From the NCBI RefSeq assembly GCF_030503615.1, contig NZ_CP129963.1, positions 2,790,001-2,854,000 of the forward strand: 64,000 nt of DNA. The letters are read 5' to 3'. The stretch comes from Sphingobacterium sp. BN32 (GTDB taxonomy: Bacteria > Bacteroidota > Bacteroidia > Sphingobacteriales > Sphingobacteriaceae). The notes under the pieces are model-generated. The model saw only the letters and a program-made list of their open reading frames with translations. It did no database searches and was not told the DNA's origin. Positions 17,330 through 26,464 of this stretch are shown in pieces. The stretch's first letter is position 1; each line of letters starts with the position of its first letter. A program made the position numbers and the translations under genes.

Positions 17330-20300
17330 ATGAAACATCAATTACTCACTTCACTGTGCGTAATGGCCTGTAGTAGCCTACAAGTCGTTAATGCACAACA
17401 GATTGCAGTAGCCGGTAAAGTTTCAGACCAAAACGGCGCTCCGATAACGGGCGTCACAGTTACTGTAAAAGGAACTTCCATTAGTACCTCTACGAACGAA
17501 AATGGTCTCTTTACTTTAAATGCGGATCACAACGCTACATTAATTATTTCTGCAATCGGTTATCAACGCCAAGAAATCCCTTTGGCGGGCAGAAAAACAA
17601 TCAACATCAATTTGAGTAGCGCCGATGAGGCTATAGACGAAGTAATTGTAGTCGCTTATGGTACGGCCAAGAAAAGTGCATTCACCGGATCAGCAACACA
17701 GGTTGACTTTGGAAAAGAAGCCGGCGATGTGCCGGCAAACTCTTTTGAACAAGCATTGGTCGGAAAGCTACCTGGTGTACAGATCAATACCACAACGGGA
17801 CAGGCGGGAGCAACATCAAGCATTCAGGTTCGTGGTATCGGATCGATGAATGCCGGGACAGAACCTTTGTATGTAGTCGACGGTATTCCGGCACATAGTG
17901 GAAACACTGGCCAAATGCAGTCCGCACTAGCAGGTACATCCAACAACATTATGGCAACCATCAACCCGAACGATATTGAATCCATTACGGTTTTAAAAGA
18001 CGCTGCGGCTTCATCACTATATGGATCGCGTGCAGCAAATGGCGTCATTTTGATTACCACCAAATCTGGAAAAGCTGGAAAACCGAAAATCGACTTCCGT
18101 ACATCTTTGGCAACCACGCCAGACTGGGCGGTAGAAAATTATAAACCGGGTAGTGTACAGGATCAAATCCAATATTTCTACCAGATTTTCCACGACTACA
18201 GAACCTCCAACGGCAAAACAGAGGCCGAGGCAAATAAATATGCTTTAGACCGCATGAATACCCGTTTTGGAATACATGGATATAGCTTTTCCAGTGAAGG
18301 CACCGGTCTATATGATAAAATCATTATTACAGGAAAGACCGACGGCGTGGAGAACAGAGATGGTAAATACTTCGACTGGAACGATGCTTTATTCCGCACA
18401 GGGAGACATCAATCCAACGATCTCTCTTTTTCGGGGGCAAACGAAAAAACAAGATATTACTCTTCGTTAAACTATACGAAAGAATTAGGGAGAGCAATTA
18501 CCAACGAGTTCGAGCGGATCAGCGGGCGGGTCAATATTACTCAAAAGCTCCACGATATCGTTGAATTTGGTGCTAACATCAATATAACACACAACAATAA
18601 AGAGGGATATAACGATACCCGAAATACGGGAACAAACTATTTCTATCTGGCGAACAACTTAATGTTCCCTTTTTATTGGCCAACCGATTATAAGACAGGA
18701 AAGGAATACAACACCCGGTATAATTCCTTAGGATACAACCCATTATTCTATGATCAACAATGGGAAAACAATTCCAAAACGTTTCGTGTAATCGCTTCGC
18801 CTTCATTAACGGTAAACATCTTGCCGGAATTAACAGGAAAGACAATCTTCTCGTATGATAATGCCGAGGTGAAAGATCATTTATACTACAGCCCGCTTCA
18901 TTATCATCCAACCTACGGAGCGACAGCAAATGGTTCTGTTTTCGAATACAGCACCAACTACCGCATTTTGGTTTCATCATCGACTTTAACCTACGACAAA
19001 AAGTTCAACAACCATAATCTAAACGCCTTGTTGGGTTTTGAAGCACAGAAAAATGAAACAGACTACCAGTATGCGGCAGGTTCAAATCTTCCAAACTCAG
19101 CCTTGCATACTGTAGCTACTGCAGGGGTAAAAGATGCTAATGCCTATTCCTGGGGACACAATATGATGTCTGTGTTCTCTAGACTGGAGTACAACTATTT
19201 AGATACCTACTACCTATCGGGATCTATCCGTCGTGATGGTTCATCGAGGGTGGGACCAAAAGATCGCTGGGCAAACTTCTGGTCTTTGTCGGGAGCGGTG
19301 AACTTGAAAAATACAGCTTTCTTAACCGATGTAGACGAGGTTAACTTCTTGAAACTAAAAGCGTCATATGGAACAAACGGAACCCTTGCAGATTCTAACT
19401 TTGGTTGGCGATCGCTTGCAGGTTTTGGTCTGAACTATATGAGCCAACCTGGAGGATCCATCAACACGATCGCCGATGAAAACTTACGTTGGGAGCAAAA
19501 CTTAAACTTCAACGTAGGAACAGAATTCGGATTGTTCAATAGCCGTCTTAACGGTTCCATCGAATATTTCTCTAGAACTTCCAAAGACCTATTACAAGCC
19601 GTAAATATTTCACTCATTACAGGTTTCTCAAGCACCTTGAGAAACATCGGTAAAATTAACAATAGTGGGGTGGAAATCGCGTTGAGCGGAGATATCATAA
19701 GAAATGATAATTTCCGTTGGTCTGCAAATGCAAACACTTCATTATTGACATCAAAAGTGAAGTCCTTATATGCAGGTCAGGATATCCTTTGGTCTGACCC
19801 GACAGGCGGTGATGCTCGTGTGCCATTTATATACCGTGAAAACGAGTCTGTCTACTCCTTTTATATCAGAGAGTGGGCGGGTGTCGATAAAACGAATGGA
19901 AAACCGGTATGGTATGTTAATGATCCTGAAAACCCAGATGGCGACTTCTTATATAACGGCCGAGGCGCGTCTAATTCAGTATCAAAAGCGAAGCAAATTA
20001 TTGCTGGAAGTCCAATTCCGAAAGCTTACGGTGGTTTTGGAACCGAACTGGAATATAAGGGTATTAGCTTAGGCATGACCTTTACCTACAAAATCGGCGG
20101 CAAGCTATATGATGCAGGTTCTAAGGATGTAGCAGAAGACGGTTACTACTGGGAGCGGATTCGTTCGGAACACGGTATCAAGGAAGTGTGGAGACCTGAC
20201 TATACGGATGCCTTGTTGCCTAAAGTAAGTGGAAATGACCCCGAAGATGGGATTACCAATTCCACTCGCCATCTTTACGATGCTTCATTCTTACGATTAA

Positions 20301-20506
20301 AACAAATTAACCTAGCTTATCGAATTCCTGCATCGATCACCGAAAAAGCAAGAATCAGTAATGCTAGAATCTTTTTCAATGGTACAAATCTATTGACCTT
20401 TTCCAAATTTAAGCTTGCGGATCCCGAAGTTAACCAGTACGGAACGCGTGGATGGGAAACCCCATTCGGGAAGACTTATTCCTTTGGTTTAGAATTTAGT
20501 TTATAA
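17330..20506 (+). CDS. SusC/RagA-family TonB-linked outer-membrane transporter
   Basis: Outer-membrane importer of 1058 residues. Signal peptide (ends VVNAQQ), carboxypeptidase-regulatory-like domain (about 25-105, VAGKVSDQNGAPITGVTV), plug (LYVVDGIP; SLYGSRAANGVILITTKSG) and a 22-strand-type barrel ending in aromatic FSLEFSL. There is no STN domain, so no sigma/anti-sigma signalling is expected. It is coupled to the SusD gene 20 nt downstream. Carried in an operon with a murein endopeptidase and a muropeptide epimerase, it probably imports peptidoglycan peptides rather than a sugar polymer. That substrate is inference from context. Confidence 0.93.
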   Translation: MKHQLLTSLCVMACSSLQVVNAQQIAVAGKVSDQNGAPITGVTVTVKGTSISTSTNENGLFTLNADHNATLIISAIGYQRQEIPLAGRKTININLSSADEAIDEVIVVAYGTAKKSAFTGSATQVDFGKEAGDVPANSFEQALVGKLPGVQINTTTGQAGATSSIQVRGIGSMNAGTEPLYVVDGIPAHSGNTGQMQSALAGTSNNIMATINPNDIESITVLKDAAASSLYGSRAANGVILITTKSGKAGKPKIDFRTSLATTPDWAVENYKPGSVQDQIQYFYQIFHDYRTSNGKTEAEANKYALDRMNTRFGIHGYSFSSEGTGLYDKIIITGKTDGVENRDGKYFDWNDALFRTGRHQSNDLSFSGANEKTRYYSSLNYTKELGRAITNEFERISGRVNITQKLHDIVEFGANINITHNNKEGYNDTRNTGTNYFYLANNLMFPFYWPTDYKTGKEYNTRYNSLGYNPLFYDQQWENNSKTFRVIASPSLTVNILPELTGKTIFSYDNAEVKDHLYYSPLHYHPTYGATANGSVFEYSTNYRILVSSSTLTYDKKFNNHNLNALLGFEAQKNETDYQYAAGSNLPNSALHTVATAGVKDANAYSWGHNMMSVFSRLEYNYLDTYYLSGSIRRDGSSRVGPKDRWANFWSLSGAVNLKNTAFLTDVDEVNFLKLKASYGTNGTLADSNFGWRSLAGFGLNYMSQPGGSINTIADENLRWEQNLNFNVGTEFGLFNSRLNGSIEYFSRTSKDLLQAVNISLITGFSSTLRNIGKINNSGVEIALSGDIIRNDNFRWSANANTSLLTSKVKSLYAGQDILWSDPTGGDARVPFIYRENESVYSFYIREWAGVDKTNGKPVWYVNDPENPDGDFLYNGRGASNSVSKAKQIIAGSPIPKAYGGFGTELEYKGISLGMTFTYKIGGKLYDAGSKDVAEDGYYWERIRSEHGIKEVWRPDYTDALLPKVSGNDPEDGITNSTRHLYDASFLRLKQINLAYRIPASITEKARISNARIFFNGTNLLTFSKFKLADPEVNQYGTRGWETPFGKTYSFGLEFSL

Positions 20507-20526
20507 CCTATCAATTATTATCAATC

Positions 20527-21978
20527 ATGAAAAAGAAATCAATATTCATCATAGCGCTTGCAAGTATATCCCTATTCTCATGCAAGGATTTTCTAGATGT
20601 AAAACCAACAAACTCCATTGACTCCGGAGAAACGATCAGCACGGTAGCAGATGCTAAGGTGATGACAAACGGCTTATTGCGTAGCTTAGTAACAACGAGT
20701 TATTACGGCCGAAACTTTATGATCTATGGAGACGCAAAAGGTGGCGATGCAACGATAGTTTCACAGGGGCGTGGCTTAGACGCGCTGTATGTATTCAATC
20801 ATACCGTGACAAACAATAACTACAGCGGCTTCTGGGCTGAGGGATACAACGCCATATTGCAGGCAAACAATATTATACAAAGTATAGATGATTTAATTGC
20901 CAATGGCTCTACTTTGGATTTCAACACTTATAAGGGGCAAGCATTGACCTTGCGTGCATTAGTTCACTTCGATTTGGTTCGCCTTTACGGTAAAACCTAT
21001 ACAGATGATCCTAATTCGTATGGTGTTCCGATCGTGACCGAAAAATTGAAACACGATGCTAGATTGCTTAGGAATTCCGTATCGGAGGTTTACAAACAAA
21101 TCTTGAAGGATTTAAAAGATGCCGAAGCCTTGTTGCCGAAAACAAAAACAAATGGCTATGTGAATTACTACGCTAATAAAGCTATACAGGCTCGTGTATA
21201 TTTGACGATGGGCGACTTTACAAATGCATTTACTGCGGCAGAAGAAATCATAAATTCCAAAGTATACACCTTATACAGTAATAGCGAGTGGGTCAATTCA
21301 TGGGCAGCTCAGTTCGGCAAGGAATCTATTTTTGAAATTGCCCTTGCTAAAGATCAAGGCGATCTAGGTTCAACCTCATTAGGGTTCTATTACCTCAAAA
21401 GTAAGCAGAACAATGCGCTGGGTAACTTCACCGCCTCAGATTATTATGTAAATCGTTTAGGCGAAGACGCTAATGACGTACGTTGGGGCGTTATGACGGA
21501 AGATGAGTTGAATAGAAAGGCTGCAGTCTACAAATATGTTGGCGGCTTAGCAATGAAAGGTGACGGGAAAGACGTCTTTACTGCAGTAAACATCAAAGTT
21601 ATTCGCTTATCAGAGGTTTATTTAATTGCGGCAGAAGCAGCCTTGAAGAAATCGGCACCTGATGCAGCAAAAGCAGCAACCTATTTAAATGAGATCCGCA
21701 AGCGCTCACCAAGTTTAGCAGCCGCAACAGCCGCAACAGTAACACAAGACATGATCTTGAACGAGAAAAGTAAAGAACTTTACGGCGAAGGACAGCGTTA
21801 TTGGGATATGATTCGTAACAACAAGACAATCACCTTCAATGATGAGCACGTAGGTGTATCGCTTCAACATCGAACGAAAACCATCGACCGCAGCTTCTAC
21901 AAAACAATTCTTCCAATTCCACAGGTTGAAATCGATGCCAACCCGGAACTTGAAAAACAACAAAATCCAGGATATTAA
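20527..21978 (+). CDS. SusD/RagB-family surface lipoprotein
   Basis: Surface lid and substrate-binding partner of the preceding SusC. Lipobox SLFSC (Cys19), then CKDFLDVKPTNS typical of SusD starts. TPR-like helices include the GQALTLRALVHFDLVRLYG block. The C-terminal RagB segment (YLNEIRKRS, LYGEGQRYWDMIR) is complete at 483 residues. A convergent hairpin follows immediately. Same substrate inference as its SusC partner. Confidence 0.92.
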   Translation: MKKKSIFIIALASISLFSCKDFLDVKPTNSIDSGETISTVADAKVMTNGLLRSLVTTSYYGRNFMIYGDAKGGDATIVSQGRGLDALYVFNHTVTNNNYSGFWAEGYNAILQANNIIQSIDDLIANGSTLDFNTYKGQALTLRALVHFDLVRLYGKTYTDDPNSYGVPIVTEKLKHDARLLRNSVSEVYKQILKDLKDAEALLPKTKTNGYVNYYANKAIQARVYLTMGDFTNAFTAAEEIINSKVYTLYSNSEWVNSWAAQFGKESIFEIALAKDQGDLGSTSLGFYYLKSKQNNALGNFTASDYYVNRLGEDANDVRWGVMTEDELNRKAAVYKYVGGLAMKGDGKDVFTAVNIKVIRLSEVYLIAAEAALKKSAPDAAKAATYLNEIRKRSPSLAAATAATVTQDMILNEKSKELYGEGQRYWDMIRNNKTITFNDEHVGVSLQHRTKTIDRSFYKTILPIPQVEIDANPELEKQQNPGY

Positions 21979-21990
21979 TCCCATATATAA

Positions 21991-22019
21991 AAAGAGCTGG
22001 CACATGCCAGCTCTCTTTA
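21991..22019. terminator. Bidirectional terminator between convergent susD and M14 genes
   Basis: Perfect 10-bp GC-rich stem (21993-22002 with 22005-22014) with a 2-nt formal loop (4 nt if the inner pair is open). It has a short T run on the plus side and five T on the minus side. It covers the stop codon of the minus-strand peptidase and serves both convergent operons. Confidence 0.85.
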
Positions 22020-23525
22020 TTGTATCCTATTCTTTAACAATCCTATATCCTTTACGGACTTTGACAAATCAATCAAATAGCCATTTAGGATGGCATATTT
22101 CAGGTTGCCTGCAGAATCGCCTATATAGAAATTAGTCGTTCCACCCAAATCAATAAATGGCGTTGCTGCAAAAGCAGTCTTGCTGAACACTTGAATTGGC
22201 AGGTTATGGAGCATGCCTTCTTCGGTTGGCAAGAGCTTCGCCACCTGCACCCCCATATATCCCTTTTTCAATAGATCATAGGCCAGTTCGGGCGTTAGTT
22301 CCGTTAATGTCGGGAGAGCTTGCGGTGCTATCTTCCCTGCTATAAATCTTAAACCGTCCGCATCCACTTCATCGTATCCATACGATTCTGGCAAGTCGCC
22401 AATATCCTCTACGCGACCCCGTACAAAATAATCTGCTCCTACGGTCGTTTCACCTCTACGAATCGCAATATCGCTCTTTAGCGGAATCGAGTCATTCCCG
22501 AAGGAAAGTCCACGGACAACGATATCATGCATCTGGCTCGCATTGAATGGAATTTCCTCATAACCCTTTGCTTCATAGTTCTCATAAGTACCTTGCGCAA
22601 TCTCCATCAAAGCATTGAGGATAATGATAAAGTTGAGTTTCCGAATCTGTTGTTTTTCCGGATCGCCTTTCAGTCCTCCAGATTCGATTAGTACAGTACT
22701 CGCTCCCCATGACTGAAAGTTATCGCCAAATCCGCGCGGAGTATAGGTATCGTCGTATTTGGCAACCGCATCAGGAACGTACTGCTGCAAAATCTTATTC
22801 ATCCCAACAATAATCTGCATTGCTCCTTCCCGCACATCATTGATTTCTCGTTCCGTATTGTAAGCCGGAGCCAACAACGAAATCGTCACTGGATTCTTGG
22901 TTTCCGGCACATTATAATAAATATTCTGATCATGAAGATTGAATCCATAACGAGGATTAAACTCCTTTGCCCGCGATTTTAACAAAGCTCCCTCTACCGT
23001 TTGACCCGCACGCGCATCTCTATTCAAGTCTATACTTTGCGCATTCCGACGTAAAAAGCGCTCTGCGCCGTCCGGATTGAGCATGGGGATAAAACGAATA
23101 TTTAGATTGTCTTGAAGCAGATTCCGAATGCTATCAAAGCCATCCCCCTTGCCTTCCAAAAAGTTGAAAATATCAAACAGCGCCATGGTCGCTGTCGGCT
23201 CATCGCCGTGCATTTGCGACCAAAGCATTACCTTCTTGTCTCCTTTGCCATAGGCAAGCTCATAAATTGCTCTACCCTCCACAGATTTTCCAATTTGCGA
23301 AATATTAAACAATCCGCTCTTACGATGCACTTGGATTAGTGAATCGACATCTTTGTGTTTAAATCGCCTGTGAAACAGAGCAGATTCCTTGAATGAGGCA
23401 TGCATGGTATTCCATTGGCTGCTATCCACCTGCATTCCCGATTTTACAGTTCGCGTTGAACTGCTGAATGGATTACTACAGGTTGTCGCGGCCAATAGAC
23501 CTAAGGAAACTAAGAATAACTTCAT
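22017..23525 (-). CDS. M14-family zinc carboxypeptidase / murein-peptide amidase candidate
   Basis: Exported metallo-carboxypeptidase. The signal sequence has a Cys at 16, but the lipobox (ATTC) is not canonical. Zinc ligands are visible in MHGDEPT (His106, Glu109) and NLHDQ (His198); NPDGAERF and SIDLNRD form the substrate carboxylate pocket; VLIESGG supplies the catalytic Glu281. After the catalytic domain (about 55-320) a C-terminal extension of about 180 residues contains beta-rich sequence I do not recognise. In E. coli the M14 enzyme MpaA is encoded next to the L-Ala-D/L-Glu epimerase, a pairing echoed here, so a role in trimming murein peptides is likely but not proven. It is the last gene of a minus-strand operon with LD-carboxypeptidase and dihydroorotase. 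Confidence 0.85.
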   Translation of the reverse strand: MKLFLVSLGLLAATTCSNPFSSSTRTVKSGMQVDSSQWNTMHASFKESALFHRRFKHKDVDSLIQVHRKSGLFNISQIGKSVEGRAIYELAYGKGDKKVMLWSQMHGDEPTATMALFDIFNFLEGKGDGFDSIRNLLQDNLNIRFIPMLNPDGAERFLRRNAQSIDLNRDARAGQTVEGALLKSRAKEFNPRYGFNLHDQNIYYNVPETKNPVTISLLAPAYNTEREINDVREGAMQIIVGMNKILQQYVPDAVAKYDDTYTPRGFGDNFQSWGASTVLIESGGLKGDPEKQQIRKLNFIIILNALMEIAQGTYENYEAKGYEEIPFNASQMHDIVVRGLSFGNDSIPLKSDIAIRRGETTVGADYFVRGRVEDIGDLPESYGYDEVDADGLRFIAGKIAPQALPTLTELTPELAYDLLKKGYMGVQVAKLLPTEEGMLHNLPIQVFSKTAFAATPFIDLGGTTNFYIGDSAGNLKYAILNGYLIDLSKSVKDIGLLKNRIQ

Positions 23526-23526
23526 A

Positions 23527-24573
23527 TTAAATCAACGCTTTTTCTAGGATTTCTATTGTTCCCTTCGTCGCATCTAAGCGAACTTTCACACCTACAGGCA
23601 ACAGGAACTGATCATCAATATGGCCAATAACCGCGCCAGTGTAAGCTGGGATATTTAACGGTTTAATAAAATCACGAAGGATTTGATCCAAGTTCAATGA
23701 ACCATAGCCTGCTGACGGTGAACAACCTGTACACTTACCGAAAACAAAACCCTTGATCTGCGAAAGGATACCCGCATTCATCAATTGACAGAACATCCGA
23801 TCCACCTTCTCGGGGCTCTCGTTGATCTCCTCTAAAAACAAGATGCTGTCTTTAAAATCCGGAAGATAAGGAGAACCGCAAAGGCCGGAAATCAATGTTA
23901 AGTTACCCCCTAAGAGCTTTCCTTCTACCACACCGGGATTAATCGTCGTTATGCGGTCCTTATATTGCACAATGTTGTCACCCTTTTTATCAGGGTTTGA
24001 AAAAGTGACCAGTTTATTGTCAATAAACTGATCGTTAAAAGTTTTGGCTACGAAGTTGCTCCAGTTCGACGTACCAACAGGACCATGGAAAGTAACCAAA
24101 CCTACTTTTGCTTGGAACGCCATGATTAATGCCGTAATATCACTGTAGCCCAATAATACTTTCGGGTTATTCGCAATAAGCTTATAATCTATTTTTGAAA
24201 GTAATCGAGATGCTCCCGCACCTCCACGTATACAAAGGATTCCGGCAACAGATTTATCGGCAAACATAGCGTGCAAATCTTCGAGTCTTTGCGCGTCGGT
24301 ACCTGCCAGGTTACCATAGCGCTCGCGAATATATTTTCCTTCCTTGACCTTGAACCCGAAATAAGTTAACACTTCTTTGGTCAAGGTGATCGCATCCTCA
24401 TCGCCTAAGGCACTAGCTGGCGTAATGATACCAATGGTATCGCCAGCTTTCAACACTTTACCTTTCAATAAAGGTTTTACCTGCGCTGCCATAGCGATGG
24501 CCTCTGAACTGCCCGCAAACGGGATGGCAGCCATCCCCAATCCTAAAGATTTTAAGAATGAACGTTTATCCAT
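23527..24573 (-). CDS. LD-carboxypeptidase, S66 family (LdcA-like)
   Basis: Serine peptidase that removes the terminal D-Ala from murein tetrapeptides. The catalytic triad fits S66: Ser144 in LGYSDITAL, Glu248/249 in LFLEEINE and His318 in VIGHIDDQFLLPVG. The strand GILCIRGGAGASRLL and the GPVGTSNW segment are typical. The N-terminus (KRSFLKSLGLGMAAIPFAG) is Tat-like with a single KR pair, so this copy is probably exported, unlike cytoplasmic E. coli LdcA. It lies 1 nt upstream of the M14 gene. Together with C40, epimerase and M14 it completes a murein-peptide set. Confidence 0.92.
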   Translation of the reverse strand: MDKRSFLKSLGLGMAAIPFAGSSEAIAMAAQVKPLLKGKVLKAGDTIGIITPASALGDEDAITLTKEVLTYFGFKVKEGKYIRERYGNLAGTDAQRLEDLHAMFADKSVAGILCIRGGAGASRLLSKIDYKLIANNPKVLLGYSDITALIMAFQAKVGLVTFHGPVGTSNWSNFVAKTFNDQFIDNKLVTFSNPDKKGDNIVQYKDRITTINPGVVEGKLLGGNLTLISGLCGSPYLPDFKDSILFLEEINESPEKVDRMFCQLMNAGILSQIKGFVFGKCTGCSPSAGYGSLNLDQILRDFIKPLNIPAYTGAVIGHIDDQFLLPVGVKVRLDATKGTIEILEKALI

Positions 24574-24575
24574 TA

Positions 24576-25910
24576 TTATCTATTAAAAAGTAAACGATGT
24601 CCTGAACCAACTTCTAAGATAGCACCATTGCTATAGGCAATATTACCTGACACCAAAGTATGCTCAATCGTAGAAGAGAAGGTATAATCCTCGAATGGCG
24701 ACCAGCCACATTTCGAAAGTATATTCGATTTATTTACCGTATAAGGTTTATTCAAGTCTACCAAAACTAAATCTGCCCAATAACCTTCACGTATAAAACC
24801 ACGTTGTTCAATCTGGAATAAGGTTGCTGTATTATGCGCTGATTTTTGAACTAATTGTTCCAAAGTCATCTTGCCTTGTTTTACTAAGTCAATCAATGCC
24901 TGTAAAGCATGCTGCACCAATGGCCCACCAGATGGCGCTTGCAAATAAGCTTGCGATTTTTCTTCGATGGTATGCGGCGCATGATCTGTTGCAATCACAT
25001 CAATATGCCCATCCAATACCGCTTTCAAAATGGCGTCGCGGTCATCGGCAGTTTTCACCGCAGGATTCCATTTAATAAAATTCCCTTTCGTTTTATAGTC
25101 GGCATCCGAAAACCAAAGATGGTGTATACAAGCTTCCGCCGTGATGCGCTTCTGCTCCAATGGAATCGCATTATCAAACAAGCCAGTTTCTTTGGCCGTT
25201 GAAATATGAAGAATATGTAATCGCGTATTATTTTTCTTGGCCAACTCCACCGCTTTGGATGAAGAAAGATAACAAGCCTCTGCCGAGCGGATCAGCGGGT
25301 GCATTTCAATCGTTACGTTGTCGCCATACTTTTCTTTATAGGCCGCTAGATTTGCTTGAATCGTCGCTTCATCTTCACAATGCGTGGCAATTAATGTGGG
25401 CGCCTGACTAAAGATTGCTTCCAGCGACTGTTCATTATCGACGAGCATATTCCCAGTAGAAGAACCCATAAATATTTTAATACCACATACATCGCGTGGA
25501 TTCGTTTTCAATACTTCATCCAGGTTATCATTTGCCGCCCCCATAAAAAACGAGTAATTGGCTAAAGAACTATCCTGTGCGATATCATACTTATCTTGCA
25601 ATAGTTTTTGTGTCAATGTATTTGGCACGGTGTTCGGCATCTCCATAAAAGAGGTCGTCCCGCCGGCAACAGCAGCGCGACTTTCCGTAAAAATATTCGC
25701 CTTATGCGTTAATCCAGGCTCGCGAAAATGAACCTGATCGTCGATCAATCCCGGAAAGAGATGCAGACCCTCCGCATTTATCTCTTTATCAGCAGAAACA
25801 TCAATCGTCCCAGCGATTTTTTCTATACGACCATTTTTAATCAATAGATCTTGCGCCTTGACCTCCCCTTCATTTACTACCTGCGCATTTTTGATAAGTA
25901 TTGTAGACAT
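24576..25910 (-). CDS. pyrC: Dihydroorotase, class I-like
   Basis: Cyclises carbamoyl-aspartate to dihydroorotate in pyrimidine synthesis. Amidohydrolase barrel of 444 residues: PGLIDDQVHFREPGLTHK near 53-70, the carbamylated lysine (Lys145) in GIKIFMGSSTG, metal His177 (ATHCED) and His235 (HILHIST), and catalytic Asp309 in VIATDHAPH. The usual HxH metal motif reads QVH (Gln59, His61). I recall the same DDQVHF variant in other Bacteroidetes dihydroorotases, so it is probably a lineage trait, not decay. It is the first gene of the minus-strand unit; the LD-carboxypeptidase gene starts 2 nt after its stop. A housekeeping gene probably drives the two peptidases by co-transcription. Confidence 0.88.
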   Translation of the reverse strand: MSTILIKNAQVVNEGEVKAQDLLIKNGRIEKIAGTIDVSADKEINAEGLHLFPGLIDDQVHFREPGLTHKANIFTESRAAVAGGTTSFMEMPNTVPNTLTQKLLQDKYDIAQDSSLANYSFFMGAANDNLDEVLKTNPRDVCGIKIFMGSSTGNMLVDNEQSLEAIFSQAPTLIATHCEDEATIQANLAAYKEKYGDNVTIEMHPLIRSAEACYLSSSKAVELAKKNNTRLHILHISTAKETGLFDNAIPLEQKRITAEACIHHLWFSDADYKTKGNFIKWNPAVKTADDRDAILKAVLDGHIDVIATDHAPHTIEEKSQAYLQAPSGGPLVQHALQALIDLVKQGKMTLEQLVQKSAHNTATLFQIEQRGFIREGYWADLVLVDLNKPYTVNKSNILSKCGWSPFEDYTFSSTIEHTLVSGNIAYSNGAILEVGSGHRLLFNR

Positions 25911-25974
25911 GTATATTTATTTTAGGATAAACAAATATACTAAATAGGAATTCCTAAAGCAGATTAATTGCGTA

Positions 25975-26226
25975 TTATGGTTCAAATGTCCCTTCCGGAA
26001 CATAAAACATTTCCAACTCTTCTTTTTTCGCCAACTTTCTACATGCGCCATGGTCCATCAGAATGATTTGATCGCTACTTTCCAAAACATTGTGGTAATC
26101 ATGATCGGAGATTAAAATGCTCTTCGAATTGCGAAAATTGAGAACCAATTTCTCGACATTTTCCTTTAATAACGGTGAAAGTCCCGTAAAAGGCTCGTCA
26201 AACATCAGCACTTCTTTCGGCCGCAG
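25975..26226 (-). pseudogene. C-terminal remnant of an ABC-transporter ATPase
   Basis: About 80 residues remain of a P-loop ABC ATPase: the Walker B region VLMFDEP, D-loop GLSP and H-loop ISDHDYHN are intact, and the protein ends in a normal stop. The Walker A, Q-loop and signature motifs are absent. The frame can be followed upstream only to about 26226 (DKPLRPKEVL); beyond that an in-frame TGA and unrelated AT-rich DNA follow. This marks a breakpoint where foreign or rearranged DNA replaced the first two thirds of the gene. A residual start at ATG 26211 is unlikely to give a working protein. Confidence 0.8.
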
Positions 26227-26400
26227 GGGTTTGTCAATTTATATCGTTTTAAAACAAATTCTGAATCAAACTCCTAGGTCTTCTGTAGATATTCCACTAT
26301 AAAGTTGATAATCACCATGTTTCAATTTTCGAATTTTACTATTTTTAACCAATAATAATATAATATCATATTATTTAATATAACCATATAACGCTTAGAG

Positions 26401-26437
26401 TAATGAATACCGAGGTTAACCTCTTGATTGGTCATTA
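26401..26437. promoter_or_regulatory. Nested palindrome upstream of LuxR-type regulator
   Basis: A perfect 12-bp palindrome GAGGTTAACCTC (26412-26423) is flanked by an outer inverted pair TAATGA (26401-26406) and TCATTA (26432-26437). It ends 27 nt before the regulator start, in otherwise AT-only DNA, so it is a candidate operator, perhaps autoregulatory. No -33/-7 promoter match is clear. Confidence 0.45.
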
Positions 26438-26464
26438 ATAATTCCCATTATAATATATTCTGCC

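Noticed and set aside
25975-26211. Stand-alone 78-aa functional protein
   Set aside because: It contains only the Walker B to H-loop part of an ABC ATPase, so it is treated as a remnant.
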